Of a stretch of DNA of 64,000 nt, positions 33,905 through 45,420 are shown piece after piece; positions within the stretch are counted from its first letter, which is position 1; every line of letters starts with the position of its first letter. The stretch spans positions 434,001 to 498,000 of the forward strand of contig JABCPU010000008.1 of assembly GCA_016800925.1 (NCBI GenBank), given 5' to 3'. The position numbers and the translations under genes were made by a program. The notes below the pieces were generated by a model, which was not told the origin of the DNA, searched no databases, and saw only the letters and a list, made by a program, of their open reading frames with translations. This stretch comes from Suillus spraguei (taxonomy: Eukaryota; Basidiomycota; Agaricomycetes; Boletales; Suillaceae).

Positions 33905-34816
33905 TGTAAAGATACAATCTAGCCTGGGCTGTAGATAAACCATGGCCTAAGCTAGTATGTGAGTCTTGCGCTCTACCTAGTCTGCTACTCTTGCGAGGCA
34001 AGAATGTTCGACCCTAAAGGGAATGCTAAGTTAGTATAGTCTAATAATGCCCAACCTGTGGTGCAAGACTGCTGTCGGAGGTAGCGAGATGCTAGCGGTG
34101 ACCTCCGGTCCATGGGAAACTAGCGGTAATACTAGCGGTAAGCGCGGGAAAGTGGTAGACAAGCGGTAGTGAAAGTGGTAAAACTGCGGTAGTGCGTGCG
34201 GTAAAACTGCGGTAAGGCGTGGGAAACTGGCGGTAAAACAAGCGGTGAAGCGTGGGAAAGTGTAGCGCAAGTGGTGAAGCGCAGGAAAGCGGTAGAGAGC
34301 GGTGGTGCATGCAGCAGTAAAACAATTCTTAAGAGACAGTGACTTCAGTGAAAGACTTTATTCCGTTAGAGACAGTAGTGGTGACAATTCCTAAGTACTG
34401 TGTGTACCATAGAGGGAAAAGTAAAAGTACCAGAATGTGCGAAGAGTCCTTTTTAACATGTACCGTGAATGGCCGGAATACATAGCGAGAATGGTAGTGA
34501 GATAGAGATATTTAGCTAAGAGGCACGCAGCAAGCAAGCGGCGTCACAGAAGGTAAGGTAAGTCTTGCCGTAGCTTTAGTAACAGCGGAAACAAATATGC
34601 TACGCACCAATGGATCTTAGATGGAAATGGAATGGACAGGAGGACATCAGTAGCAAGATCCGGTAAGGGGCAAGGATCCATGGAGCGAAAACGGTACCGG
34701 CAAAGCGAAAAGGGGTAATGCTCGCTATAGGGGTTTTCTCGGTAGCCGCTGTAGACAGTAACGAGACACTTGTGTAAAACGGCACTTTCATGGTCAGCGT
34801 GACTTTGTTCGCTACA
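33905..34816 (+). mobile_element. Family A variant element (A2), about 910 bp
   Basis: It starts TGTAAAGATACAATC and ends TTCGCTACA, sharing the first 130 bp or so with family A but having a different interior. The insertion junctions are gtgg on the left and gcag on the right. The uninterrupted family A copy at 63975-63990 reads catatggcggttactatac, so gcgg(t) was probably duplicated and then mutated. The interior at 34085-34315 holds about eleven copies of a GCGGTA/GCGGTG hexamer. A further reverse-orientation copy is at 57775 onwards. Confidence 0.65.
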
Positions 34817-35447
34817 GCAGTTACTATACTTGAGCGCTACTGATCTTGCCTAGAGCATTCCAAGTACATACAATTTAGGATATAAGCACCGCATACCCTG
34901 CATGATACAGTACCTGATTTTACCCCATTGCACGTACTATAGGTCAGGATTATTGTCTAGCTCTGGATCTACCCAGTAGTAGACTTAGTCTTTAAAGTTC
35001 TTTATCACTCGTTAATCGATCACGCTCGTTCTCCATTACCGCTGGCATACTGCTGGACTTTTGATTGCTATTTGACTGAACTTCTCATGCACTGCTACTT
35101 TACTGCTGAAAGTACTGTGGCCTTCTTTACTGTTTCTTCGCACCGCTCGCAACCTTACCGCTACTGCTGATATCACTGCTCGTCACCGCTCGCTTGACGT
35201 TGCTGTTTCAAGTATTATCTCGACCAAGGTAGCTCCGCTACATATGACGCTAGTTCTGGTGGCATCATTGCTGACTGCGGCAACTTACCGCTGACTACGA
35301 TGCTACATTCGCACATTGGTTTGACTTAAACTTGACCATACTAACAGGCATCCCCCTTTAGGGTTGAACGCTCTTGTTTTGCAAGTGAAGCAGACTAGAC
35401 GGAGCGCAAGACTCACATACTAACTTAGGAGGTAGTTTATCTACAGC

Positions 35448-35919
35448 TGTTATGAACTGGGGTGGTGTCACCAGTGACAGTGATAAGACACAGATGGTCT
35501 GCTGGGAAGTTTGACTATGTTCAAAAGAGAACGAGGATTACTACAAGGAAGTATTCCGAGTAGGATCAAGAATTCAGTCGAAGAGTCGCGACTCTAAGAC
35601 GATCAGCAGCATAGAGACTAAGACTAAGGAGTGCTTAGACTTAGAGACGATTCAGACGACTTAGGTTGGAGACCTAAGCGAAGGATATTCCAGGTAAAAC
35701 CCAGTAAGATTAAAGTAAAGTATACAAGTGTAATACAATGTGCTTAAATAAGCCAATATGTGCGCATGGACCAAGAGAGACGTGAGAATGTAAGCGCGTA
35801 TCCAAAGAAGGAAGGCAGCTATAGTACAGATGCATTGAGCATATGAGTCAGAGTCATGTTACGTAATATACAAGGTAAAGATGAGATGAAAATGAATAGG
35901 GGTACGTATGATTGTAACA
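35448..35919 (-). repeat. 3' LTR of the gypsy element
   Basis: 472 bp, beginning TGTTATGAAC and ending TTGTAACA on the plus strand. Pair of 42472-42943. Confidence 0.95.
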
Positions 35920-36107
35920 TTACCCCCGTTTTACATGTAAAGTCACCGACTTTACTCTTCTTGATTAGCATAATAGATAGGATTGTCGCTATACTCGTAG
36001 TCTTCATCAAGAACTGAACCACTCCTCATATACTCAGCTTCTTCAGCACCAGCATGTCATTTAGAATCTCACCTAGCCGCTGCTTGAGTCCTTTCATCAT
36101 CAAGCTG

Positions 36108-37436
36108 TCATTCCCAAGAACGAAGTGCATCGTAGAACCCATCATCTTTCCAGGTTAAGGTGAAGGGGGGAGTTCCGACTCGTTGAGGACAATAGATGGA
36201 TAAGTGGGTGGGCGACCAATATTGACAAACCCTGCACTGGTACTCCGTGCAATTCTTCTGGTGATGCCTGGGTAGTCCACAGATGCGGCATTTCATGTTT
36301 TCATCAGGGTTGGAGTTCGCCTTCCACAGTGGAGTTGGAGCGATGATACGGCGGTGGGGACTTGTAGATCGTGTGCGTTTCTTTCCTCATTTGCGAGTAA
36401 TACGTTTAAGGGCGCGCTTGTTGCTAGAGCAAATGTCGTTGATTTGGTGATCATCAATGGTATAAATAGAGTGCGCTGGTGTCACGACGGCTGCAGCTAG
36501 CAGTTTGTCTGGGTCTGAGGAAGTTGTGGGTCCTAGAGCTTCTATAAGGACAGGGATGGTAGAATTGAGAACACGAGGGACGACCATAGGAGGATGGATA
36601 TGAAGGTCTTTCAAAAGCTGACTGAGTGCATTTACTTCGACAGGCTCATTATGTAGTGCATTAGTTACGGCCGCTTTTTCGTGCGTGGCACGGCATTCAG
36701 TGAATAGATGAGGAGGTTCTGTGTCCTCCTCAAGCGTGGCAGTAGTGTTGATTGGCGATGGTGTGGGTTGCGTTTCGTAATGATGAATTGCGTCAATTAG
36801 GCGAGCTACCAATCCTCTCGCTTCTCTAGAATCGACCGTTGCTCCTTCAAGTTCTCCGATGATGGCATCAGCTGTGTTATTTGCTTCCTGAACAGCAGCA
36901 AGTAAGCCAGTAAGGGCAGCGATATTAGAATGAGTGCCCGAATCACGGGTGGAAGGAGCAGGAATTGGGAGTGGATCTCTTTGCGGAGAGGGAGGTCTCG
37001 CCACACCTGCTCGACGCTCGGCCATGATGTGAATAGCCATCTCAACATCAGCCTTAAAAGAATTGGGAAGGAGAAGCAGCCCGTAAAAGCGAATGCGTTT
37101 CTGGCAGTGTAAGATTTGTTGACGGATAGCATCATCTTGAACGTTGTGGCATATGGTTTTGATGAGGGCAGCTGTGCAGATGATGTTGGTGAGGAAGATA
37201 GTGACAAACGCATCCTTGCCGGTAAGGATCTTTTCAATCTCGGTTGCGTGTCCAGGGCAGAGGAGGGCGGCTTCAATGAAGGAGTTTCCGTCAATGTTTC
37301 TGATGAGGTCGGCATAGTAGTCAGTGGTGGTATAAGTTTCTTCAGTGACAGGGTGAATGTAGGCAGTGGGGAATGAAGAATTTGCGAAGAGGTCATATTG
37401 AATGGTTTATGGGGCTGATTCGAATTCAAAGAGCAT
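36108..37436 (-). pseudogene. Third gypsy ORF with two CCHC zinc knuckles, function unknown
   Basis: A 443-codon frame lies between the chromodomain and the 3' LTR, in the sense of the element. Its ATG (37436) is one base after the pol stop (TGA at 37440-37438). Two nonsense codons interrupt it: TAA at 37409-37407 and TGA at 36389-36387. Sequence on both sides of each is convincingly protein-like (YDLFANSSFPTAYIHPVTEE; RIRFYGLLLLPNSFKAD). The middle is proline-rich and then helical (AALTGLLAAVQEANNTADAI). The end has two knuckles, CRICGLPRHHQKNC and CRVCQYWSPTHLSIYC. Gypsy elements normally have no ORF here apart from env-like ones. There is no signal peptide or membrane segment, so it is not an envelope gene. 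A nucleic-acid-binding accessory protein is my inference. Confidence 0.7.
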
Positions 37437-37437
37437 G

Positions 37438-40400
37438 TCATTTCTTATAAGCGGTCAAGATCCTTGCGGAGTTTGCTAAATTCTTTTCGGGATCCATTCA
37501 TTATCTCCCGATGAGTATCCTTTCCAAGAGACAAGATAGCATCGGCGATTGCCGATTTCTTTGTGAGAAAGAATTGCTTCTACTTCATATTCTTCTTCTT
37601 CTTCTTCTTCTATGATATCAGGTGGCAGTTCGAGGAAGTTCGGGCCGTGTACGTCGGTTTCACTATAGGACGATAACATAGAAGCGTGGAAAGTGGGGTG
37701 AATTTTCCATTGCGGAGGGAGTTTGAGTGTGAACATGATAGGCGATAAGACATTAGTGATCAGGAAAGGTTTGTATCGCTTTGGTGCAAGTTTTCACGAT
37801 GGGAGTTTGAGTCTAAGATTAGCAGCAGATAGCCAAACCTTATCTCTGATCTTCCATGGTTGGTACTTATCTCCTCGGGATCATTCTGCCATTGTTTGCA
37901 TAGCAATATTGTGGCATGCGATGGCTTCTTCTCGGATCTTCTGCAGAGATCGGACTTGATCTTCCGCTGCTGGTACAGTAGAATCAGGGATTAAATGGGG
38001 AATGGTGCGAGGTTTGTATCCCATCATGAGAAAGAATGGCGAAGCATTTCGGGCATCATGTTTTCGATGATTGTGGATGAATTCGGCAATAGGGAGATGT
38101 TCTATCCAATCTCCAGGGTTGTTGCGGCAGTAGATTCGCAAATATGTTTCCAATTCTTGATTAAGTTGCTCAGTTTGACCATCAGTCTGGGGGTGATAAG
38201 CCGTAGATGGAGCGATGGTATAGTCGAGGAGTCGGGCAAGTTCCTTTGAGAAATGAGATAGGAACTGTGGGCCATGATCGGAGATGACTTTGTCATGGAG
38301 TCCAAATCGGCGACATACATGTTTCAAAAATAATTTGGCAATGCCTTCAGAAGTGATGGTTTTAAGGCAAGGGATGATAATTACCCCCTTCATAAGGCCA
38401 TGGTCCACCACGACCATGATACTATCAAAGCCCCCTGATACGGGGAGGTCAGTGATCAGGTCGACGGAGATCTGCAAAAAGGGGTGGGAAGCAGAGGAAG
38501 GGATGGGTAAAAGGGGAGGGCGGACCAGATGCATGTCCAACTTCATTTGCTGACAAAGGGCGCAACCCTCAACATATTTACGGATGTAAGCACCCATAGA
38601 GGGCCACCAAGCTTCCCGTTTAACGAGTTCTTCAGTTTTGAAATGACCAGGATGACCAGCAGTGATGTGATCATGATAACGATTAAGGATGGCAGCGCGA
38701 TGGGCGGGAGGAATGTAAGCGCGGTTTTTGAAATAGAGTACATCATGATCAATCTTCCAATTGGACAATGCCGACTTCATTGGAGGAAGACAAACACCGT
38801 CTAATGCATCCGATGCTGTTTTGAATACAGGGTCATCCAAGGGATCAGAAGTAGCCAATACATTAAGTAGATCATTGTCGATAAGCCGGACGAACAGGGA
38901 ATCAGGAAGAAGCACAGCATCTTTGTTATCACGAGAACCATCGTCATGATCCGGGTGTCGTGAGAGAGTGTCTGGAGCAGCTAGTTTAGTACCTGCAACA
39001 TGATGCAATTCAATGTCGAAGAGAGACAACGTCAATTGCCAGCGAGCTTGTCGTCGTGTTAACTTTTGTGTGGTATGGAAGTACAGAAGGTTTTTGTGAT
39101 CAGTGAAGATGAGGACAGTATGGGCGCTTCCTTCAAGATAGTAGCGCCATTCGTTTAATGCACGGATGACTGCAAGTAACTTGCAATCAAAAATTTGATA
39201 GTTACGCTCCGCTGGGTTCAATGACTGAGACAAATAGGCGCATGGGTGGTAGATGCCATTTTTGTCGGTTTGCAATAGGACACCTCCGTTGCAACAAGAG
39301 AAGCATCAGTTGCGACCGCAAATTGCCAGGATGGATCTGGATTGCGAAGTACTGGCTGTTTGATGAAGCGTTCCTTGAGATCTTGAAAGGTATCCTGACA
39401 TTGAGTCGTCCAGAGGAAGGGATTATCCTTTTTTGTGAGATTGATAAGGGGTTGTGCGATATCAGAGTAGTGGGAAATGAATGTGCGGTAGAAGTTACAG
39501 AAGCCAAGGAATGACTGGACATCTTTTACTGATTTTGGAGTTGGCCATTCGGCGATTCCCTTGGTTTTGGCGGTATCCATAGCCACTTGTCCAGGACGAA
39601 TTATCATTCCGAGGTACTCCACTTCTTCTGCATCAAAGGTACATTTTTCCGGTTTTAGGAATAAGTGTTCATTTCGTATCTTCATCAAAACTCGTCTGGT
39701 CCGTTCACGGTGTTCTGCCATTGTTGTGGAGAAAATCAGGATATCGTCCATGTAAATCACCATCCATCCTTCATTGATTTCTTGCTGGAAGGTGTGATTG
39801 ATATACGCTTGGAAGGTTGCCGGGGAATTGCAAAGGCCGAAGAACATGACATTCGGTTCAAAGAGGCCGAATTCCGTAGTAAATGCTGCTTTCCAGCGAT
39901 CATCGGGATGGATGTGAATATTATTATAACCGGACCGGATATCCATTTTCATAAAGAATTGTGCATTGTGAAGGCATGCGACAAGGGAGATAGGGAGTGG
40001 GAGCAGATAAGCGTTCTTGACCGTCCAATCATTGATGTAGTGATGATCTTGACAGGGACGCAATTCTCCACTCTTCTTTCCCACAAAGAAGAAGCCACTA
40101 GCTTGGGGTGACTTCGATTCTGAGATGAAACCTTTCGCAACATTTTCATTGATAAACGTTTTAACGCAGCGCGTTCTTTTTCCGATAACGGGTAAACCTT
40201 AGATGTGTGAGGGATAAAACCAGGTTTAGTATCAATCCAATGATCAATACCAGGGCGTTTGGGGGGTAGTTTGTTCAGTCCGTCTTTAGCAAAGACATCC
40301 ACAAAGTCGTGCAAATATTCTGGGACTAATTCTTCAAAGGACTTCTTTTTCTTTTCCTTTTCATCCATGGCGAATTCCTGAGCTTTATTACTGTATTTCG

Positions 40401-41423
40401 GAGGAGGGAGTGAGATTGTAGAGTAGTTAGGGAGTTGTTCAAGTCGAGAAGTTCCATCACGTGTGAGAGGTGTATCCATGGATACTTCATCAATGATTCT
40501 CATGGTAGTTCCGTCGATGTCATACTCCACAAGGAATTCTCTGTCTCCGAGCTTGTAAGAAGAAATTTCGCATACTTCCGGTGCATGCCAAACATCCTGC
40601 ATTGTATTGAATTGTTCATCGTCTTCAGTAGGTATTGCGGTCATAATGGGTTCGTCCTGATCGGGAATTTCTTCGATAGGAGGGGTAGTCAGCTTGGGTG
40701 GTACGAAGTATTTAGTCAACTTCGGGATATTATGAGCTCTTCCTCCAAGATCATTGTCAGGTTTCCATTTTCCTTGTCATTGTTCCTCAAGTGGTCATTG
40801 TTCAATGGGTTGTGATGGGGGTGGTCGAAATTCTGGTTCAGATTCTTTCTTTTGTTTTACTACACAAGGAATGGGTGATGGGAAACGCTGGGGTAGTTTT
40901 ACTTGTGGAGGGGGGTCGTCGATTATGAACTCGTCAGGAATGTTAATGGAGGGACCGACGACAGGTTTCAGAAGTCGTGAATTTTGCCATCTTTTGGGGT
41001 GGCCATGAAAAGCTGGGGGTAGCCCGTTCTTCTTCCAATCTGTATCTAGGTCGAGTTCAATTTCGTCAGACTTCGTTGTTCAGGGAAGGACAAGTGTTTC
41101 AGCGGCCCAATCTATACTTGGGTTCATGGTGCGTAACCACGGGATTCCCAGGAGGATTTGATCTCTTCGTCCAAGTTTAGTGATATTGAACTTTCCATAC
41201 ATGGTTCGTTCATCAATTTTTACCACTAGGAGACAGTAATGCGTGATCGGCCCTCCTTTGATAAGAGTTCCATCCGCCATAGTGTTTTAAGTTTTCGTTG
41301 TGTGATTTGATGGAGTTTCACAAACTCTTTGGAAATGAACGTTCCTGCTGCGCCAGAATCGATAACAGCGGTAGTGTCGACTATTTTAAGCGAGTGCGTG
41401 AGTGAAGGGTGATAGGGATACAA
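37438..41423 (-). pseudogene. Gypsy pol remnant: protease, RT, RNase H, integrase, chromodomain
   Basis: Protease: AVIDSGAAGTFISKEFV near 41370-41320. Reverse transcriptase: MKMDIRSGYNNIHIHPDDR, then VIYMDDILIFS, near 39960-39730. RNase H: FTDHKNLLYFHTTQKLTRRQ near 39110-39040. Integrase: H2C2 zinc finger (HPGHF to CALCQQ), ISDHGPQF and QTDGQTEQLNQELE. Chromodomain at the end: EVEAILSHKEIGNRRCYLVS, then WKGYSSGDNEWIP. Lesions seen: frameshifts near 41285, 40160, 39290 and 37485. TGA codons at 41080, 40795, 40777, 37881 and 37794. At most of the stops, CGA (Arg) fits the context. The chromodomain marks a chromovirus, whose integration is steered by histone marks in other species. Confidence 0.9.
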
Positions 41424-41505
41424 AGTTCTTTTCTTTCACCTACAGCACGTACAAGTCTTAGTAATACATTGGGAGAAACATACATCGAATCCTTGTTTCT
41501 CCAAT

Positions 41506-42336
41506 TTAAAAATCCTGTATGATCTGCCTCATGGTTTCGTCTTCTTCGTCTTTGACTTCGGTTTGACGAAGCGGAGTCTTCTTCTTCCTTTCAGGACAAT
41601 TATGAATACGGTGTCCAGTCTTCTTGCATCCAAAGCATTGTCCCTTTTTCATACACTCGGATCTTTCCATATTGAAGATTTGATCTACTACCATTGCGTT
41701 TGAATCTCGACTTGGCGTGTAACGCGCATTTCCATAGTTCTTCTTCTTCTGTGGAGCATGACGTGCTCATAACACCAGAAGGCGTTGGTGGGAGTTATCA
41801 ATGGAAATGCATTGCAGTACAACATTGTGGAATACTTCTGAGACATCGCCTGGCATGAAGAGTTTGGTTAGGATACCTAGGTTGAGGCCATCTTGGAAGA
41901 ACTGAATCTTCATTGTGTCGTCAGTGATATGGGCCTTAGCCGCAAGTGCCCCAAAGTCAGCGATGTAAGTGTGGAGATCACCAGTTCCTTGCTTGAGGTC
42001 CCTAAGCTTTGTTAATGCAGTTCCTTTAGTATCCACTGGTTTGAAAGCTTTGTTGAAACTTTTCATGAAATCTTTCAACGTCCCATAGCCAACTTTTTGT
42101 CCAGAAGTGTCGGTTGATTGAGTGTGAGCGAGGAATTGTTCTTTCCAAGATTTGGCATTCTTCTCGGTCATGAAGGATGTAATGAAAATGATTTTCTGCT
42201 TATCGGCGGTGTAAAGCTTTTCATTGATGTCAAAGTACAAATTGCATGATTGGATGAATTCCAGGGAGTTGTTGCAATCTCCATCAAAACCGGTTGGGAG
42301 ACCAATTTTATATTCAAATTCTTTGGTGGTAGCCAT
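41506..42336 (-). pseudogene. Gypsy gag remnant with CCHC knuckle
   Basis: A 276-codon Gag frame starts MATTKEFEYKIGLPTGFDG and contains the retrotransposon Gag core (KSWKEQFLAH, then TYIADFGALAAKAHI). It ends with a nucleocapsid zinc knuckle, CFGCKKTGHRIHNC. One TGA at 41769-41767 splits it; the frame continues unchanged on both sides. The protein would package element RNA. Confidence 0.9.
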
Positions 42337-42471
42337 GATGATGACTCATCTGGTGAGTTATACTTTCTTGGTGCCTACACGCGCGGTCTTGCTGTCCGTT
42401 AGGGCTTTATCAAGTTTCAAGGAGGTGGGGTCAGAGACTGAGTAGTCTGTGATCGAAGGACTTTAATCTTT

Positions 42472-42943
42472 TGTTACGAACTGGGGTGGCGTCACCAGCG
42501 ACATTGATAAGACACAGACAGTCTGCTGGGAAGTTTGACTACGTTCAAAAGAGAATGAGGATTACTACAAGGAAGTATTCTGAGTAGGATCAAGGGTTCA
42601 GTCGAAGAGTCGCAACTCTAAGACGATCAGCAGAATAGAGACTAAGACTAAGGAGTGCTTAGACTTAGAGACGATTCAGACGACTTAGGTTGGAGACCTA
42701 AGCGAAGGATATTCCAGGTAAAACCCAGTAAGATTAAAGTAAAGTATACAAGTGTAATACAATGTGCTTAAATAAGCCAATATGTGCGCATGGACCAAGA
42801 GAGACATGAGAATGTAAGTGCGTATCCAAAGAAGGAAGGCAGCTATAGTACAGATGCGTTGAGCATATGAGTCAGAGTCATGTTACGTAATATACAAGGT
42901 AAAGATGAGACGAAAATGAATAGGGGTACATATGATTGTAACA
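42472..42943 (-). repeat. 5' LTR of the gypsy element
   Basis: 472 bp, beginning TGTTACGAAC and ending TTGTAACA on the plus strand. Pair of 35448-35919; differences are mainly C/T and G/A, many at CpG sites. Confidence 0.95.
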
Positions 42944-42971
42944 ACAGCCCAGGTTAGGTTGTATCTTTACA

Positions 42972-43290
42972 ACGGGCAGCAGTGGGAGGAATGGTAGTGA
43001 GGGCAGGTGCGGGAGGCTCTGGAGGCGTGATAGATGCAGCAGGCAGCGGAGTCTGGCAGAAGAAGAGAGAAGGTTATCAGTAGTAGCAAGAGAATTATGG
43101 TAGTTTTTGTTCATGTTGATGACATGAGGACATGGAGAATGTGGGTGACGACAATGGTAGCATTCGATTAGCTCATTAAACAAAGTAGGAATATCAGAAA
43201 GAGGGAGCCATGAATCATCTGACTCGGGCAAGGATTTCCACGTCACAAGGTACTTGTAACGGTGTCCAGTCTTGCGGCAGTCAAGAGAGC
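42972..43290 (-). pseudogene. Chromodomain fragment of an older gypsy element
   Basis: The minus strand reads DCRKTGHRYKYLVTWKSLPE then SDDSWLPLSDI, a chromodomain of the gypsy integrase C-terminus, followed by HRRHP-like CYHCRHPHSPCPH. It is cut at 42971 by the family A element. The continuation appears to be at 33596-33479. Confidence 0.75.
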
Positions 43291-43379
43291 CCCTTCAGTG
43301 ACAAACTCCGTACTATACGGGTCACCCGACCCACATAATATCCCGTCAAAGACGGGCCAGCGGACCATGGGCCGAGGTT

Positions 43380-43790
43380 ATGTATATCCTTGATGTTGAT
43401 GGATGGGCCGGGGAGAATATTATTTCCGATGGAGACGGGTGGGCTGGGAGACTTGTATTTTCGGGAGAGACAGGTGGGCCGAGGGAAACATGATTTCTGA
43501 TGTTGATGGATGGGCCAGGGGGATATCATCCCCAACAGAGATGGGTGGGCCCATCTGGGTAGTATGTAGAGTAGGATATTATAGACAGCTGGGCTGAAGA
43601 GAGATGCAAGGCAAATATTATTGCATAGACGGGTGGGCTGAGGTGAGAGAATATTACATATACAGGTGGGCCAATGTGGGGTGTATTACATAGATGGGTG
43701 GGCTGAGGGTGCAGTAAAATATTTATTGCATAGACGGGTGGGCTGAGGTAAAATATATTACATATACGGGTGGGCCTAGATATGTATCAT
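43380..43790. repeat. Minisatellite, gacgggtgggctgagg-type units
   Basis: About nine irregular units of roughly 35-60 bp share a core (a/g)cggg(t)tgggc(c/t)(g/a)(a)gg followed by a tattaca(t)-type segment. No coding potential. It lies between the old gypsy fragment and the larger repeat tract to the right. Confidence 0.75.
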
Positions 43791-43929
43791 AAAGACGTAC
43801 AGCTGATGTAGCCACCAGAGAATCAAACACATAGGATACATGCACCCTATGAGTGCATATACCTACCATCGACCACCAAAATCTAAACCCTGAAGCACGA
43901 AAACCTGAATTCATCATGTCTGACATTCA

Positions 43930-45420
43930 TTGATAATTGAGGTGCCGGGTGCCGGGTGCCAAGTCCCGAATCCAGGAACTTGAAACTGGAGATTCAAACT
44001 AGAGATTTCCTGAATTCCGGATACCTGGACACCCAAAACACAACACACAAGGTGAAAGATTTAAAGTCCATGTGTGGAGTCATCTAGTGCCGAGTGCCGG
44101 GTGCGGGTGCAGAGTACCGAAACTAGAAACTAGAAACTCGAGATTCAAGACAAAACAGACATCTACCAAAAATGTGTGGATCAAAGTTTTGTTATTGCCT
44201 GACATGTGTCTGAGTCCTGAGGACCGAACCCCGAAATTGTAGACTACCAGATTTCGGGATTCGGGGTTTGGCACTCGAGATTTGAGATTTGAGATGAAAA
44301 AGATATCTACCAAAAATGTGTGGATCAAAGTCATTTTATTGCCTAACATTGTTTTCGGTCTCAAGTGCAAAAGCCCGAGTAACGAACCACGAACCCCTAA
44401 ATAGTAGACTACCAGATTTCGGAGTTCGGAGTTCGGCACTTAGAATGTGTGGATCAATAGGTGTCTATTGCCTCACATTGTTCTGAGTCCTGAGTCGCGA
44501 GTGCTGGGTGCCGGGGTTCAGGGTTCAGCATTGACAATATGTTGCTCAAGATCTTTCACATTATGAGTACCAAGTCCCGAGTCCCAAGTGCCGGGTGCCG
44601 GAGTTCAGGGTTTGGCACATAAAAATGTGGATTGAGGTCTTTCACATTGTTTTGAGTGCCAAATACCGATCTCTGAGTGCTGGGTGCCGGAGTTTGGGGT
44701 TCGGCACTCAACATGAGTAAATTAAGATCATTGTATTGCCTCACATTGTGCTAACTCCCAGGTGCCGGAGTTTGGGGTTCGGCACTCAACATGTGTAAAT
44801 CAATATCTTTGTATTGCCTCACATAGTTTTAACTCGCAGGTGGCGGGGTTCGGGGTTCGGTGTTAAAATATGTGGATCGATATCATTCACATTGTTATGA
44901 GTACCAAGTCATTCAACATGTGTACATCAATATCTTTGTATTGACTCACATTATTCTCACTCCCGGGTGCCGGGGTTCGGGGTTGGGTGGTTAAATATGT
45001 GGATTGATATCTTTCACATGGTTATGAGTCCCAAGTCCAGATTCCCAACTGCCGGGTGCCGGAGTTCAAGGTTCGGCACTCCACACGTGTAAATCAATAT
45101 CTTTGTATTGCCTCACATATTTCTAACTCCCGGGTGCCAGGGTTCGGGGATCGGTGATAGAATATGTGCATCGACATCTTTCACATTGTTATAAGTTCCA
45201 AGGCCCGAGTCCCAAGTGCCAGGTGCTGGAGTTCGGGGTTCGGCACTCAACATGTGTCAATCAATATCTTTGTATTGCCTCACATTGTTCTAACTCCTGG
45301 GTGCCGGAGTTCGGGGTTCAGCACATCAAATATGTGGATCAATATCTGTCACATGGTGATAAGTCCCAAGTCCAGGGTCCCGGGGTTCGGCACTTAAGAT
45401 ATATGGAATGATATGTTTCA
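43930..45420. repeat. Tandem repeat tract, about 75-100 bp unit with ggtgccgg...ggttcggcact core
   Basis: At least a dozen units carry ccgggtgccggggttcgggg then ttcggcactcaacatgtg, alternating with a caatatctttgtattgcctcacat block. Spacing between cores is about 75-105 bp. Units have diverged by point changes and small indels. Short mirror-like words (gagtccc, gtgccggg) recur. No coding frame is supported. Confidence 0.85.

Larger units (their letters stand above)
35448..42943 (-). mobile_element. Full-length Ty3/gypsy retrotransposon (chromovirus type) with 5 bp target duplication
   Basis: Two direct LTRs of 472 bp (35448-35919 and 42472-42943) flank an internal region coding on the minus strand. 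The order is gag, protease, reverse transcriptase, RNase H, integrase, chromodomain and an additional ORF. The five bases ACAGC occur immediately outside both LTRs (35443-35447 and 42944-42948). Removing the element restores a continuous family A sequence, proving a real insertion. A polypurine tract (aacgggggtaa on the minus strand) abuts the 3' LTR. The LTRs differ at about 18 of 472 positions, 16 of them transitions. All coding parts carry stops or frameshifts, so the copy is inactive. Confidence 0.95.
33597..42971 (-). mobile_element. Family A LTR-like element, split by two later insertions
   Basis: Three pieces (33597-33904, 34817-35447, 42944-42971) form one roughly 960 bp element on the minus strand. 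It is colinear with the uninterrupted copy at 59647-60612. The ends are TGTAAAGATAC and GTTACA, so it begins TG and ends CA like an LTR. No coding capacity was found. It is interrupted first by a related element at 33905-34816 and then by a complete gypsy element at 35448-42943. It sits in the coding sequence of the older gypsy (chromodomain at 42972-43290, tail at 33479-33596). Either a solo LTR or a small non-autonomous element. Confidence 0.75.

Noticed and set aside
36108..37436. Envelope-like ORF of gypsy 1
   Set aside because: No signal peptide, fusion-like or membrane segment; zinc knuckles instead.
36806..37441. 211-codon minus-strand frame overlapping the third gypsy ORF
   Set aside because: The overlapping frame with real protein-like composition and zinc knuckles is in another phase; this one is its shadow despite its ATG overlapping the pol stop.
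44080..45411. Several 60-120 codon frames within the tandem repeat tract
   Set aside because: Repeat units in frame by chance; composition follows the repeat, no family signal.
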